NCBI GenBank assembly: GCA_004194705.1
Contig: SADC01000616.1
Span: 1-64,000 of the forward strand
Length of the DNA stretch: 64,000 bases
Direction of reading: 5' to 3'
Source: Ditylenchus dipsaci
Lineage: Eukaryota > Nematoda > Chromadorea > Rhabditida > Anguinidae
The notes under the pieces were generated by a model. That model did not search any database. It was not told where the DNA came from and saw nothing but the letters and a program-made list of their open reading frames with translations. Below, one piece after another: positions 10,727 to 20,205 of this stretch. Each line of letters begins with the position of its first letter. The stretch's first letter is position 1. Position numbers and translations under genes: made by a program.

Positions 10727-12590
10727 TAGGGAAACTTGCCAAAAACGAAATTTGCCAAATACGAAATTTGCCGAAACGAAATTGCCAATAGAGACAGAAA
10801 CGGACGGGATCCCGTCGGGATCCCGATCCCGCCCCGAGCCGATTTTGGGCCAAAAATCCCGTCCCGAAATCCCGCCCGAACAATTCTTAAAATCCCGATC
10901 CCGATCCCGAAATTCGTCAAATCCCGATCGACAATTTTCACCCTTTGTATGGTCGTAAAAGCACAATTAGTTATGTGTTTCTTTTAAAATCCATTGAAAC
11001 CTGAAGCAAAAACGTGAACGTTTCTCGCATCTTAGTTTTCTTTAGGGTTGTCAGAGGAAAATTCCCAGGAAAAAAAGATCATTTTTTCCCGGGAAAATTC
11101 CCGGGAAAAAATTATTCGGGAAAAAATAAAGAAAATATGGGAAAAAATGAATTTAAATAAGAGCTTGTTTAGTGGGACAAAGTATGCTCTAAATCAGAAT
11201 TAATTGAGAAATCAAAGCACTTTAAATACATTCAAACCTAAAAAAAGTTCACTTTAGATCAGCCCCTAGGAGTGACCTTATATAAAGGTTAGACTGTATA
11301 GAAACCAACTTTTGTGTTTAAACAAATGCCGGGTTATAGAGGTTCGACTGTAACTCAAAAGCCCAGTCTCACCATAAGTCAAAAACACACCGAAATACTT
11401 ACCACAACACACCACAGCGAAATTTAATCAGTGATACGCGACAGAAAGCCACTGAAACGCCACTAAGTTCTCTGAATTCAGTGGTAATCCAGTCGGTTAC
11501 CACTGGATCACCGCTGGATCAAATAACTACGTGGCATTCAAGTGGCGTACCACTGGCAGTTTTGTGGCACTGGATTACACTAGCATGGTAGATTCCTCGG
11601 GTTTTCGCCTGAGCCAAGCCTCTTCGGAGTGCTTGGCTGAACTTTTGGATGGCTGAGCCTCTGGTCGGCCTTGATTAGCGTAATAATGCTTTTCGTCAAA
11701 AATGAAGAATTTGGATTGAGCCAATTTAATTGCCTAATTATATTTAATGAAGAGCCTGAATCCGAAGAAGAACGAACTGACGAGGAATATAGTGGTGTGG
11801 AGGAATTCGATGTGTTGTTTACCGATGAATAGGATGTTAATTTGGTTTAAATAAATGCGCATTTGGATCTGGTTGAGTGTTGTTAAAGGCAATAAATTCG
11901 TTTTTTCCCTTTTTCCCGGTGAAATTATTTTTTCCGAAATTTTTCTGGGAAAATCCTATGATCATTTTTCCCGGGAAAATGAAACCCTGGTTTTCTTCTT
12001 TTGTTCGGTTGAAATTGTGGTCATAAAGTTTTTGCTTTAATTGAGCTTCATAATATTAACATTTTTTAGATGAGCGTTATTTGGAATATCGGTTTATTCA
12101 CAAAACTATCGGCACTGAAGCAAAATGTGGAGTGTGTGGAAATCTAATAAAAATGACGGGGGTGGCAGTACAAAAGCCTTTTCGTTCCACGCACGAACTC
12201 ACGACGAATACTCGGCTAGGCTCAAGCAAAAATGCTCATTTTCCTGAACAAAGCATTGCCACAGATCAACTACTGCTACTAAAACTGTTACTTTTTGTTA
12301 ATTGCTAGTTTGTTGTTGTTTGCATATGGTGTTGTCAAAAAAAGAAAATTTTGAATAATCCCGAAAATTGTTCGGGATCCCGACGGGATCCCGAATTTTA
12401 TTTTCCAAAATCCCGATCCCGATCCGAATTTTTTTCGCCGAAAATCCCGTTCCCGAAATCCCGCCCGAAGGCCTTTTCTGTCTCTATTTGCCAAAATGAT
12501 ATTTGGCGAAACGAAATTCGGCAAAAACGAAATTTGCCGAAACGAAATTTGCAAATCGAAATCTGCCAAACGCAGGTTTTGCCCGAAAAC
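10727..12590. repeat. Nested word-array composite (TTTGCCAAAACGAAA and TCCCGATCCCG)
   Basis: The left side starts TAGGGAAACTTGCC and continues with AAACGAAATTTGCC words, then AGAGACAGAAACGGACGGG and dense TCCCGATCCCGA words to about 10930. The right side mirrors this: TCCCG words at 12355-12475, TTTTCTGTCTCTATTTGCC, then GGCGAAACGAAATT words to 12590. So one word-array element lies inside another, split further by the element at 11043-11989. Frame-independent ORFs rich in R/S/P or F come from the words. Confidence 0.6.
11043..11989. mobile_element. hAT-like element with CCCGGGAAAATT words, 8-bp TSD
   Basis: Ends TAGGGTTGTCAGAGG on the left; right end reversed CAGGGTTTCATTTTCCC. A perfect 8-bp direct repeat, GTTTTCTT, flanks it at 11035-11042 and 11990-11997. 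Terminal words GGGAAAATTCCCGGGAAAA fill both ends. The middle (11340-11850) is unique-looking DNA containing a TAACCACTGG-type palindrome and no convincing transposase. The 8-bp duplication with a YAGGG end is the standard hAT signature. Confidence 0.8.
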
Positions 12591-12622
12591 GAAATTCAAA
12601 TGAATTTAAATAAAAATATATA

Positions 12623-12872
12623 CCGTATTCCTCTAATAACTCACCCGGTGAGTTATTTTTTGGATCGCTGAAAATTGGAAAAAATTCGAGGTCGATCTCG
12701 AGATTTTCGGGTGAAAATATTAAATTTAAAAAAACTGGAATCGGTAGAGCTCGTGGGAATTAAGAAAACGCAATAAACAGCTTTGCAAATATTTGTTCGG
12801 AGCTGAAGAGATAAGGCCCTCAAAGTTGAGGGGTGAGTATTAGAGCAGGGTGAGTTATTAGAGGAAATACGG
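12623..12872. mobile_element. CCGTATTTCCTCTAAT MITE, copy 1
   Basis: A 250-bp element with TIRs CCGTATTCCTCTAATAACTC and the inverse GAGGAAATACGG, and TA on both sides (12621-12622, 12873-12874). Shared interior: GAATCGGTAGAGCTCGTGGG and AAGAAAACGCA. The outer 12-17 bp match the autonomous pogo element at 54648-56779, which could mobilise it (inference). Confidence 0.8.
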
Positions 12873-13544
12873 TACGTTTAGCCGGCATAGGGCATTTGGT
12901 CAAAAAATTCCCAAATGGAATTTTTTGACCAAACGTCTTAACAGAACGGCAAGTTTGTACACATTTGAATTCATTCTTATTTTTGCCACAGTCGGCTGAC
13001 TTTTCGTTCTATTGATTTTCTCCCAAAGTCTCTTTCAAGTTCTTTGATGGATTCAAGCCTTTCATTTTGCTTCACTTTCGGAGAGAGGGGCTTAAGGGGA
13101 GAAGGTTTTATGATGAAACATCGAGCAAGCCTTATCTTTTTTTCAAGTTTTCCGACACACAGGTGATGAAGAACCACCGGGGAATCACATAAAAATATTA
13201 CCCAAGCAGTGATACCTGAATAGAGTTTAATTCAGATCTTAGTACTCAGAAGTTTGGGGGAAAAGCTTGCTAAGGCTCAGTCGCTTTATTAGTCGCTTTA
13301 TTCAGTCGCTTTAATTTGTCTGAGATTATTAGCCAATAATAGCTAAAAACACGATGGAGGAGCTGATAAGCGCCCGTTTCTCATTGCCAAAATTAGAGAA
13401 GAGACTAATTACCGTAATATCAAATGAATTTGTCTAAACGTACACATGCAAATCTCCATTTATTTCTCGGCCACTTTTATTCAGTGAAAACAACCATCAT
13501 CCAATTCTCAACAAAAGACAATTTTCAGATAACAATTTTGATCA

Positions 13545-14190
13545 AACATTCTCCACAACAACATCAAAATGATTCATTCTGTATCTGAGCAATGCAGTTT
13601 CACGTCCATCTACCAGAGGCGTCCTTACCTTAAAGAGTAATACAGTTTGTGAACATAATATCTTGTAGAAGACCTACCGATTCGTACTTGCAGAAAAAAT
13701 TAAGAAATTTCCACCGTTTCGTCTGGCTGGTAGAGAACAAAGTTACGATCATACAATCTGGCAGCCAGAATCAGTTCAGACGAGCATCCCCAGTTCTTCC
13801 TTTCAGCGCTATCTCACTTGCGACGATTGATGAAGCTCTATGTAATCGTCGACTTCATCTTCAGGACAAACCCAGCGTGTCCACTTTTCTTTGCGGTGAT
13901 CACTGAGGAATTTCATGAGCTCTCTTCGGACTCTTGACTGCTGATTTTTGTTTTGGTAGACAATGAAACCAACGGAACTAGAACAATAAAGTTTGTTGAA
14001 ATCCCAGAAAAAGTCAAAATACTGTAGAAACAATGACCATTGGGATTGATATCAACGAACCGAGACGGCACTTCAATTTCCCACCAATTTACGTTTCTTT
14101 TGGTCGCATTGATCTTTGGAACGCTACTTTGCTTAGCCACATTCAAGTTTTCATACACTGAAAGCCTTTTGCAAATTTTTTTCATTTTTT
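13545..14190 (-). CDS. OTU-type cysteine protease domain gene
   Basis: Minus strand, in several short exons. From about 14185: KKICKRLSVYENLNVAKQ, then VPSRFVDINPNGHCFYSIL, the D-x4-G-x-C nucleophile motif of OTU proteases with catalytic Asp and Cys. Next (14010-13810) SRVRRELMKFLSDHRKEKW and EDEVDDYIELH, the helical segment. Then (about 13775-13690) NWGCSSELILAARLYDRNF, the W-G-x-EL-LAA strand block. Finally (about 13600-13545) ETALLRYRMNHFDVVVEN, containing the catalytic His (NHFDVVV). Blocks appear in correct family order and all three catalytic positions survive. The frame changes between the first and second blocks (intron or indel). OTU enzymes cleave ubiquitin chains; some OTU domains are carried by DNA transposons, and the neighbouring exons at 14200-15190 leave that option open. 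Start codon not fixed. Confidence 0.65.
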
Positions 14191-14199
14191 AAGCTGAAT

Positions 14200-15190
14200 C
14201 AGAGACTTTCTTTTAGCAGCAGCTTTTGCTCTTTCTTTTCCACAGTGGCAAGAAGATAGCTGGCTGCAGACAGGAATTTGAGAGTATCTGGAAGTATGCT
14301 TTCATCATGAAGAGCGTTGTTCAAGCTATTCTGAAAATCTCCCTTAAATTTAAGATAAACGATTTTCTGTGGTACGCACCAGTATTATGGTAGATGATAG
14401 GCGGATTATAAGGATCTCTCACTGTGCTGGCAGCGTTCTTACGACGTCGATAGTATTGGTTTCGCACATCATGCCACGATGGATATAAGATCGCAATTGA
14501 TTGGCTTTCCTTTCCTGTTTCTCCTGCTTTCTTTGCAGCTCTTAGAGCACATCGCTGTCCTTTTTCGTGTGCTTCCTAAGTACAAGCTTTACCCAGACAC
14601 GATAAGATCTAATAGTACCTGTGGTTTCATATGAGGTTATGGTCAACTTCTTCTCTCGCGCATCTGTCGATATCCCTTGCCACCAGTTCATTCAATTCAT
14701 GTAAGCGGCAGTGAGCAATATGGACACCATTGTTTAAAAAGAAACGATTGTCTTTTTTGAGTAGGAATGGAGCGGCTTCGGTCGTTTTGTCTTCTTTGGC
14801 ACTGGAAAAGATAACCTAAGTCAGAAAAAGTGAAATCTTTTATTACTGTGCGCAATCGATACATACAAATAAGCTTCTGAATGCTTTTTGTAGACTCGGA
14901 ACCTTTTTTTTCTTTCACAGCCATGATCTTGTTTCCAAATTGGATTGTAATGGACTGAAATAACATCAAAACGAAAGTTAAAAATAGAAGTATTTACATG
15001 ATGTCAGCATCCAATAGGAAACATCGAGGGCTGAATTAATCCCATCTGCCTATAGATTGCAGTCTTTGACTTCTTCTGGTTATACTCTTGCTTGAGAAAT
15101 TGCTCGACGAAACCAAACGTTATTTGTTTGCTCCTCAACTTTTGCAAAATCATCACTACATCTGAGTTTGACCAACTGAATTCATTCATC
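14200..15190 (-). CDS. Unassigned exons upstream of the OTU gene, possibly the same gene or a transposon
   Basis: Minus strand exon-like blocks in order. From 15189: MNEFSWSNSDVVMILQKLRS. After a TTATTTCAG at about 14956: SITIQFGNKIMAVKEKKGSE. After TTTTCCAG at about 14808: AKEDKTTEAAPFLLKKDNRF and HIAHCRLHELNELVARDID. Near 14480-14400: YPSWHDVRNQYYRRRKNAAS and VRDPYNPPI. Near 14320-14210: ALHDESILPDTLKFLSAASY and KKEQKLLLKESL. The HDVRNQYYRRRK block resembles the spacer found after FLYWCH- or MULE-type zinc domains, but that is only an impression. Whether these blocks and the OTU domain form one protein is unresolved. Confidence 0.4.
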
Positions 15191-15419
15191 TAAATAAATG
15201 CATGAACATTTAATTTGCTTAAGTTTCTTAAAATATCATCCTCATCCCGAACTTTAGGCTAATTAGTAATTACTAATCAAGAAAAAGAGTTATACAATAA
15301 CCCAGCCGTGCAAAAAATAAGAATGAATTCAAATGTGTACAAACTTGGCGTTCTGTTAAGACGTTTTGGTCAAAAAATTCCCATTTGGGAATTTTTTGAC
15401 CAAACGACTACGCACCGTT

Positions 15420-16275
15420 TTAGCCATTCAACGGTAGGCAAATTTCGTTTTAGGCAAAACCTACGTTTGGAAAATTTCGATATGGCAAAATTCATTTTGG
15501 AAAATTCGTTTTGGCAAATTTCGTTTTGGCGCATTTCGATTTGGCAAATTTCGTTTTGGAAAATTTCGTTTTGGCAAAAAATACGTTTGGCAAATTTCGT
15601 TTTTGCAAGTTTCCCCTAGCCCTTTTTTCTCCGCCTAATTTACTTCTTTTTCCGCCTAATTTACCTTTTTCCGCCTAATTTTGATTCTCGACACGAAATC
15701 AACCATTTTTAAAATTTTTTGTGTGAAATTCAAGGTGGGCAAAGACCAGATGGCTGGAGATCCACTCCGGAATGGCCAAAAGGCCAAAATTATTGGTTTT
15801 TTGGGTTTACTAAAGTGGGAGTAATCTTTTCGAGAAAAATCGATTGAGCGGATGAGATTTCGGGTCCGATCGGCTTAATCGCCCACAACTCCATCCTGAA
15901 CCACTTAAAACCACCATAAACCTGGAATTCTGAGCGATTGAGCCCATCGGACCCGGAATCTGATCCGCTCAATCGATTTTTCTCGAAAAGTTACTCCCCC
16001 TTTAGTAAACCCCAAAAAACCAATAATTTTGGACTTTTGGCCATTCCGGAGTGATCTCCAGCCATCTGGTCTTTGCCCACCCTTGAATTTCACACAAAAA
16101 TTTTTTAAAATGGTTGATTTCGTGTCGAGAATCAAAATTAGGCGGAAAAAGAGTAAATTAGGCGGAAAAAAGAGTAAATTAGGCGGAAAAAAAGAAGTAA
16201 ATTAGGCGGAAAAAAAATTAGGCGGAGAAAAAAGTGTTTTTAGGCAGAAAAAGAAGTAAATTAGGCGGAGAAAAA
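15420..16275. repeat. TTTGGCAAATTTCG word array plus AGGCGGAAAAA hairpin
   Basis: 15430-15620 is an array of TTTCGTTTTGGCAAA words ending TTGCAAGTTTCCCCTAG, the reverse of the left end seen at 10727 and 63029. Next, 15630-16275 is a long hairpin. The left arm has three CCGCCTAATTTAC words; the right arm has seven GTAAATTAGGCGG words. The inner arms are nearly identical (TTGATTCTCGACACGAAATC and GATCGGCTTAATCGCCCA). Confidence 0.6.
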
Positions 16276-16276
16276 A

Positions 16277-17860
16277 GGGCTCTAGGTAAATTCATCCTCG
16301 GTAAATTCATCCTCGTAAATTCATCCTCGGTAAATTCATCCTCCGGTAAATTCATCCTCCGGTAAATTATCCTCGGTAAATTCATCCTCTAATTTTGTCT
16401 TGACAGAATATTGGGTAAAAATATTTGTTTGTTATTTCAACGGTCCTCATCTACCTGCAGTAGCACCAGTCCACCCCAAGTGGCTCAGATTTACCTTCAA
16501 TGATCATATCTTCTCTCAATGGTAAAGATGCAACCTTTAAGGTTCAGATATACCCTTTATAGTTTATATCCTCCCTAAATAGTCCAGGTCGACCTACAAT
16601 AGTACCGGAGTGGGTAGGTCGTGACGTACCTAGGTATGGGTAGGTGAGCAGGTGCCTGAGTAGATAAGCCAGGAGCAGGGGCGTACGCAGGGGGGGTGGA
16701 GGGCAGGGGGGCACGTGCCCCCCCCCCGTCAGATTTTTCCGAAAACGGTGTAGGTAAAATGGCCTCGAAAATTTGAAAAACGGTGTAGGTAAAATGGCCT
16801 GAAAATGGTCTGGTGCCCCCCCCGTCAGAAATTCCTGCGTACGCCACTGGCCACGAGAGTAAGTAGTAAAAACTTTTAGGGTATTTTAGGGCTCTTTTTT
16901 GGTGATTTATCACATTTTTCTTGCTGGAGCTGGGCAAAAAGACTCTAAATGCATTTTCGATCAAGAGTCTAGCTCGGAATTATGTCTAAGGTAAGTCTGT
17001 GCGCGCATCTCTAACCAACCAAGCCCCCTGCGCCCCCGAAGGGGCGCAGGGGGCTTGGTTGCTTGGGGTTGAGATGCGCACACACACATACCTGAGACAC
17101 AAATCACTCGAAAGTGACTCTGGATGCATAAAAACATATGCATACCAGAGTTTATATATGCGGTAGCCCCAGAATGTAAAAACCTGTTCAAAATCTATCA
17201 TTTTTACCTAGATTTGCCTAAAAAGGGTTTAAATTTGGTCAAAAATGCCCTAAAAGACCGACTACTCCCAAGGGGGGGTGGCAAATTTTTCGTGTATGCC
17301 ATAACTGGGGCTCCTGCAAGTCAAATCGCTGTTTTAGTATTATTAAACCGTGTTCAGGATACGATTCTGGATATGTTACAATGATTTTTACTTACTTTAA
17401 TCCAAATCCAAAATTTGGAGTTTTGATGTGGATACCATCTGGGGAATTGCCAGAGGGTTCTACTACCTACCCTCAGGCTTACTATTCTTATAAAAAACTA
17501 TTTTATGAATGTTGATCAAGAAAAAATGATGTATGTTACCACCAGGACTGGAACTTGTAACTTTAAAGATTTGGAGGGACATGTGTAGAATACATGTTTG
17601 AGTTCGTTCTAATGTACACTGGCCCATTCTGCGCCTAAGCACAAAAAGTAGGCTACTGTAGTGTGGAGATGATCCAGAGTCCTGCTCCCCGAAAAAAAAT
17701 TCAAAAAGTATGATAATGAAAATTATTCCTGTCAAGACAAAATTAGAGGATGAATTTACCGGAGGATGAATTTACCGGAGGATGAATTTACCAGAGGATG
17801 AATTTACCGAGGATGAATTTACCGAGGATGAATTTACCGAGGATGAATTTACCGCCGCCC
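16277..17860. mobile_element. Element with GGTAAATTCATCCTC word ends
   Basis: The left end has GGGCTCTAGG, then eight GTAAATTCATCCTCG words (16283-16395). The right end has the same words reversed (GAGGATGAATTTACCG, 17745-17855) and ends CCGCCGCCC. The flanks are AGAAAAAA (16269-16276) and AGAAAAAG (17861-17868), a 7 of 8 match. The interior holds a nested GTCTAAGG hairpin (16930-17140) and CCCCCCCGTCAGA-type hairpin arms (16720-16830). No gene. Confidence 0.55.
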
Positions 17861-18038
17861 AGAAAAAGTATTGTCCTTTTCAAAACCCTGTGAAAACTTT
17901 TAAAATCGTGTTTCAGGGAATTTTTTCGTAGAGTTTGGTCATATCAGTTTTGAAAAAAAAACAGAAAAATAAAGTGAGGTCATTAAAAAATCCAAATAGT
18001 GGTAATCAGAATTTTTTTGTTTCTCTCTCTGTACCAGA

Positions 18039-18690
18039 CAGTGTTTTCAAAAGTCAAGGTAAACTTGACTTTAAAACTTCAAGGTCGTTTTTCTCAATTT
18101 TTGTAAGGAAAATGGGTCTGAATTTTTTTTCCCTATCCCCTACAGTCAAGATTTTGCGCTGGACAAAACGTACTTTTGAGAATTACGATATCACTTTGTA
18201 CGGTGAGATATAGCCTAAAGTCATGGTGAAATCACCTTGATTTTACCGAAAGTCAAGGTCAAGGTAAAATCAAGGTGATTTACCTTGACTTTAGGCTATA
18301 TATCATCGTGCAAAAATTATATCGTTATTCTGAAAAGTACGTTTTGTTCAGCGCAAAATCTTGACTTTAGGGGATAGGAAAAAAAATTCAGACCCATTTT
18401 CCTTACAAAAAATTGAGAAAAACGACCTTGAAGTTTTAAAGTCAGTTTTACCTTGACCTTGAACTTGACCTTGACTTTTGAAAACACTGCCCACCAGTGG
18501 TGGGCCACCACTCAGGTAAACCTGACCCCACCAGGCAATTCAGCTTGGGGGACAAGCAATTTTTTAATTTTTTTTTTAATTTTTTTAAATCTCAAAAACA
18601 ATCAAAAAATAATTTAAAAAATTGCTTTGGTCCCCCAAGCTGAATTGACTGCTGGAGGTCAGGTTTACCTGAGTGGTGGGGGTCAGGTTA
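18039..18690. repeat. CAAGGTAAA word hairpin and adjacent GGGGGACCAAG hairpin
   Basis: 18039-18489 begins CAGTGTTTTCAAAAGTCAAG and ends with the inverse; its arms contain GTCAAGGTAAA words around a centre at about 18240. A similar start occurs at 25680 (CAGTGTTTCCAAAACTCAAG). Next, 18495-18690 is a second hairpin with arms CCACTCAGGTAAACCTGACC and TTCAGCTTGGGGGAC and an AT-rich loop. No clean target duplication found. Confidence 0.55.
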
Positions 18691-19061
18691 AACTGCTCCA
18701 TCGTTTTTATAAAACTACTTCGTGGCCCCCCGCCGAATATGTCCCTCTGAAAAAAGATTCAAAGTATTTTCAGAGATTTGTGGCAGGAAATTTTTTTTTG
18801 GGTAGCCCCGGATCTTAGCTACAAAATGTGACCAAAAGAAAAAAAATATTATGAACAAAGAAAAGTTTACAGCCTTTCCCGCGTTAAAAAACATGGAATT
18901 TCCTTTCAGTCATTGGACACTAGGCTTAAGGGGATTAAGGAATACTGTAAATGATAAAAACTTTTTTCAGTTTTTACAATCCTTCGATGAGTAGCGAAAA
19001 AGTAACAAGTAATCTTTTCCCAATTTTCTTGTATGTTCTTGTTAAACGCAAATTCTATTAG

Positions 19062-20205
19062 GTACGGTGGGTGCGACAGTGCGTGATTCGGAGTGTGGTT
19101 CAGCGGCAGACCCCACATTCAGAGCTAGCTATGCCGCAAGCGCTTTTCAGTCAGAGGTTTCCAGCGCTTTGATGAGTCACCAAAGAACGACAGGTAATCT
19201 CTTCCTGTTTTTTGTGTATTTCGTTGCTGAAATCAAACTGTTCCAAGGCGCACCAAGCACATCAGTGCGCAATTTAGAAACTGGTTCGGTGGCAGACCCT
19301 ACATTCAGAGCAAGCTTTGCAGCTAGTGCATTTCAGTCAGAGGTTCCAGCGCTTTGATGAGTCACCAAAGAACAACAGGTAATCTCTTCCTATTTTCTGT
19401 GTGTTTCGTTGCTAAAATCAGACTGTTTTAAGGCGCACCGATTGCAGCAGTGCGCAATTCAGAAAGTGGTTCGGCGGCAGACCCTACATTCAGAGAAAGC
19501 TTTGCAGCTAGTGCATTTCAGTCAGAGGTTTCCAGCGCCTTGATGAGTCACCAAAGAACAACAGGTAATCTCTCCCTCATTTATAAGCGTCTAGTTGCTA
19601 CAATCAGAATTTTTGAGGTGCACCGAGTACGGCAAAGCGCAATGATGAAGTTGATTTAGTGGCAGACCCTACATTCAGAGCAAGCTTTGCAGCCAGCGCG
19701 CTTTCAGTCCGAGGTTTCCAGCGCTTTTACGAGTGACCGAAGGACAACAATAATCTCTTCCTCATTTTTGCGCCTCGTGTCTAAATTCAGACTTTTTAGG
19801 TGCACAAGTACGACATTGCGCAATTCGGAACCTGGTTCGGTGGCAGACCCCACATTCAGAGCAAGCTTTGCTGCAAGCGCATTTCAGTCTGAGTTTTCCA
19901 GTGCTTTGATGGGTAGTGAAGAAGCAACAAGTACCCTTTTGATTTATTTTTGTTTTGTTGTTAATTGTTGCTAATTGCTATTAGATGTGCTGAGTACAGC
20001 AGTGTATAATTCAGAAGCTGACGTGGTGGTGGATCCGACATTCGGAGCGAGCTTTGCTGCAAGCGCTATTCAGACCGAGGTTTCCAATCCATTGATGAGC
20101 GGCGGAAAAGCAGCGAGTAATGTCTTTCAAATGTTCATATTTTCCCCGTTGAATTCTCAATTGGTTTTAGGTGTGTTAAGCACGACAGTGCGTAATCCGA
20201 AGACG
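19062..20205 (+). repeat. Six tandem 44-codon exons plus a truncated seventh
   Basis: Exon-intron units of about 185-190 bp: 19062-19193, 19248-19378, 19433-19564, 19618-19749, 19800-19930, 19985-20116, and a short 20171-20205. Each full exon is 131-132 bp with phase-1 junctions at both sides, so exons can be added or lost without breaking frame. Consensus: STxVRNSEPGSVADPTFRAS then FAASAFQSEVSSALMS. Unit 2 lacks one base in the EVSSAL region; unit 4 has lost its GT donor (ACAACAATAATC instead of ACAACAGGTAATC); unit 5 lacks a base near its start. The last full unit is the most diverged. Confidence 0.75.

Noticed and set aside
16290..16395. CRISPR-like array (GGTAAATTCATCCTC repeats)
   Set aside because: Spacers are only 0-2 bases, the repeats reappear inverted at 17745-17855, and the setting is eukaryotic; it is an element end.
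18039..18489. 8-bp target duplication for the CAGTGTTTTC hairpin
   Set aside because: The flanks share only ACCAG, out of register by one base; not enough to call.
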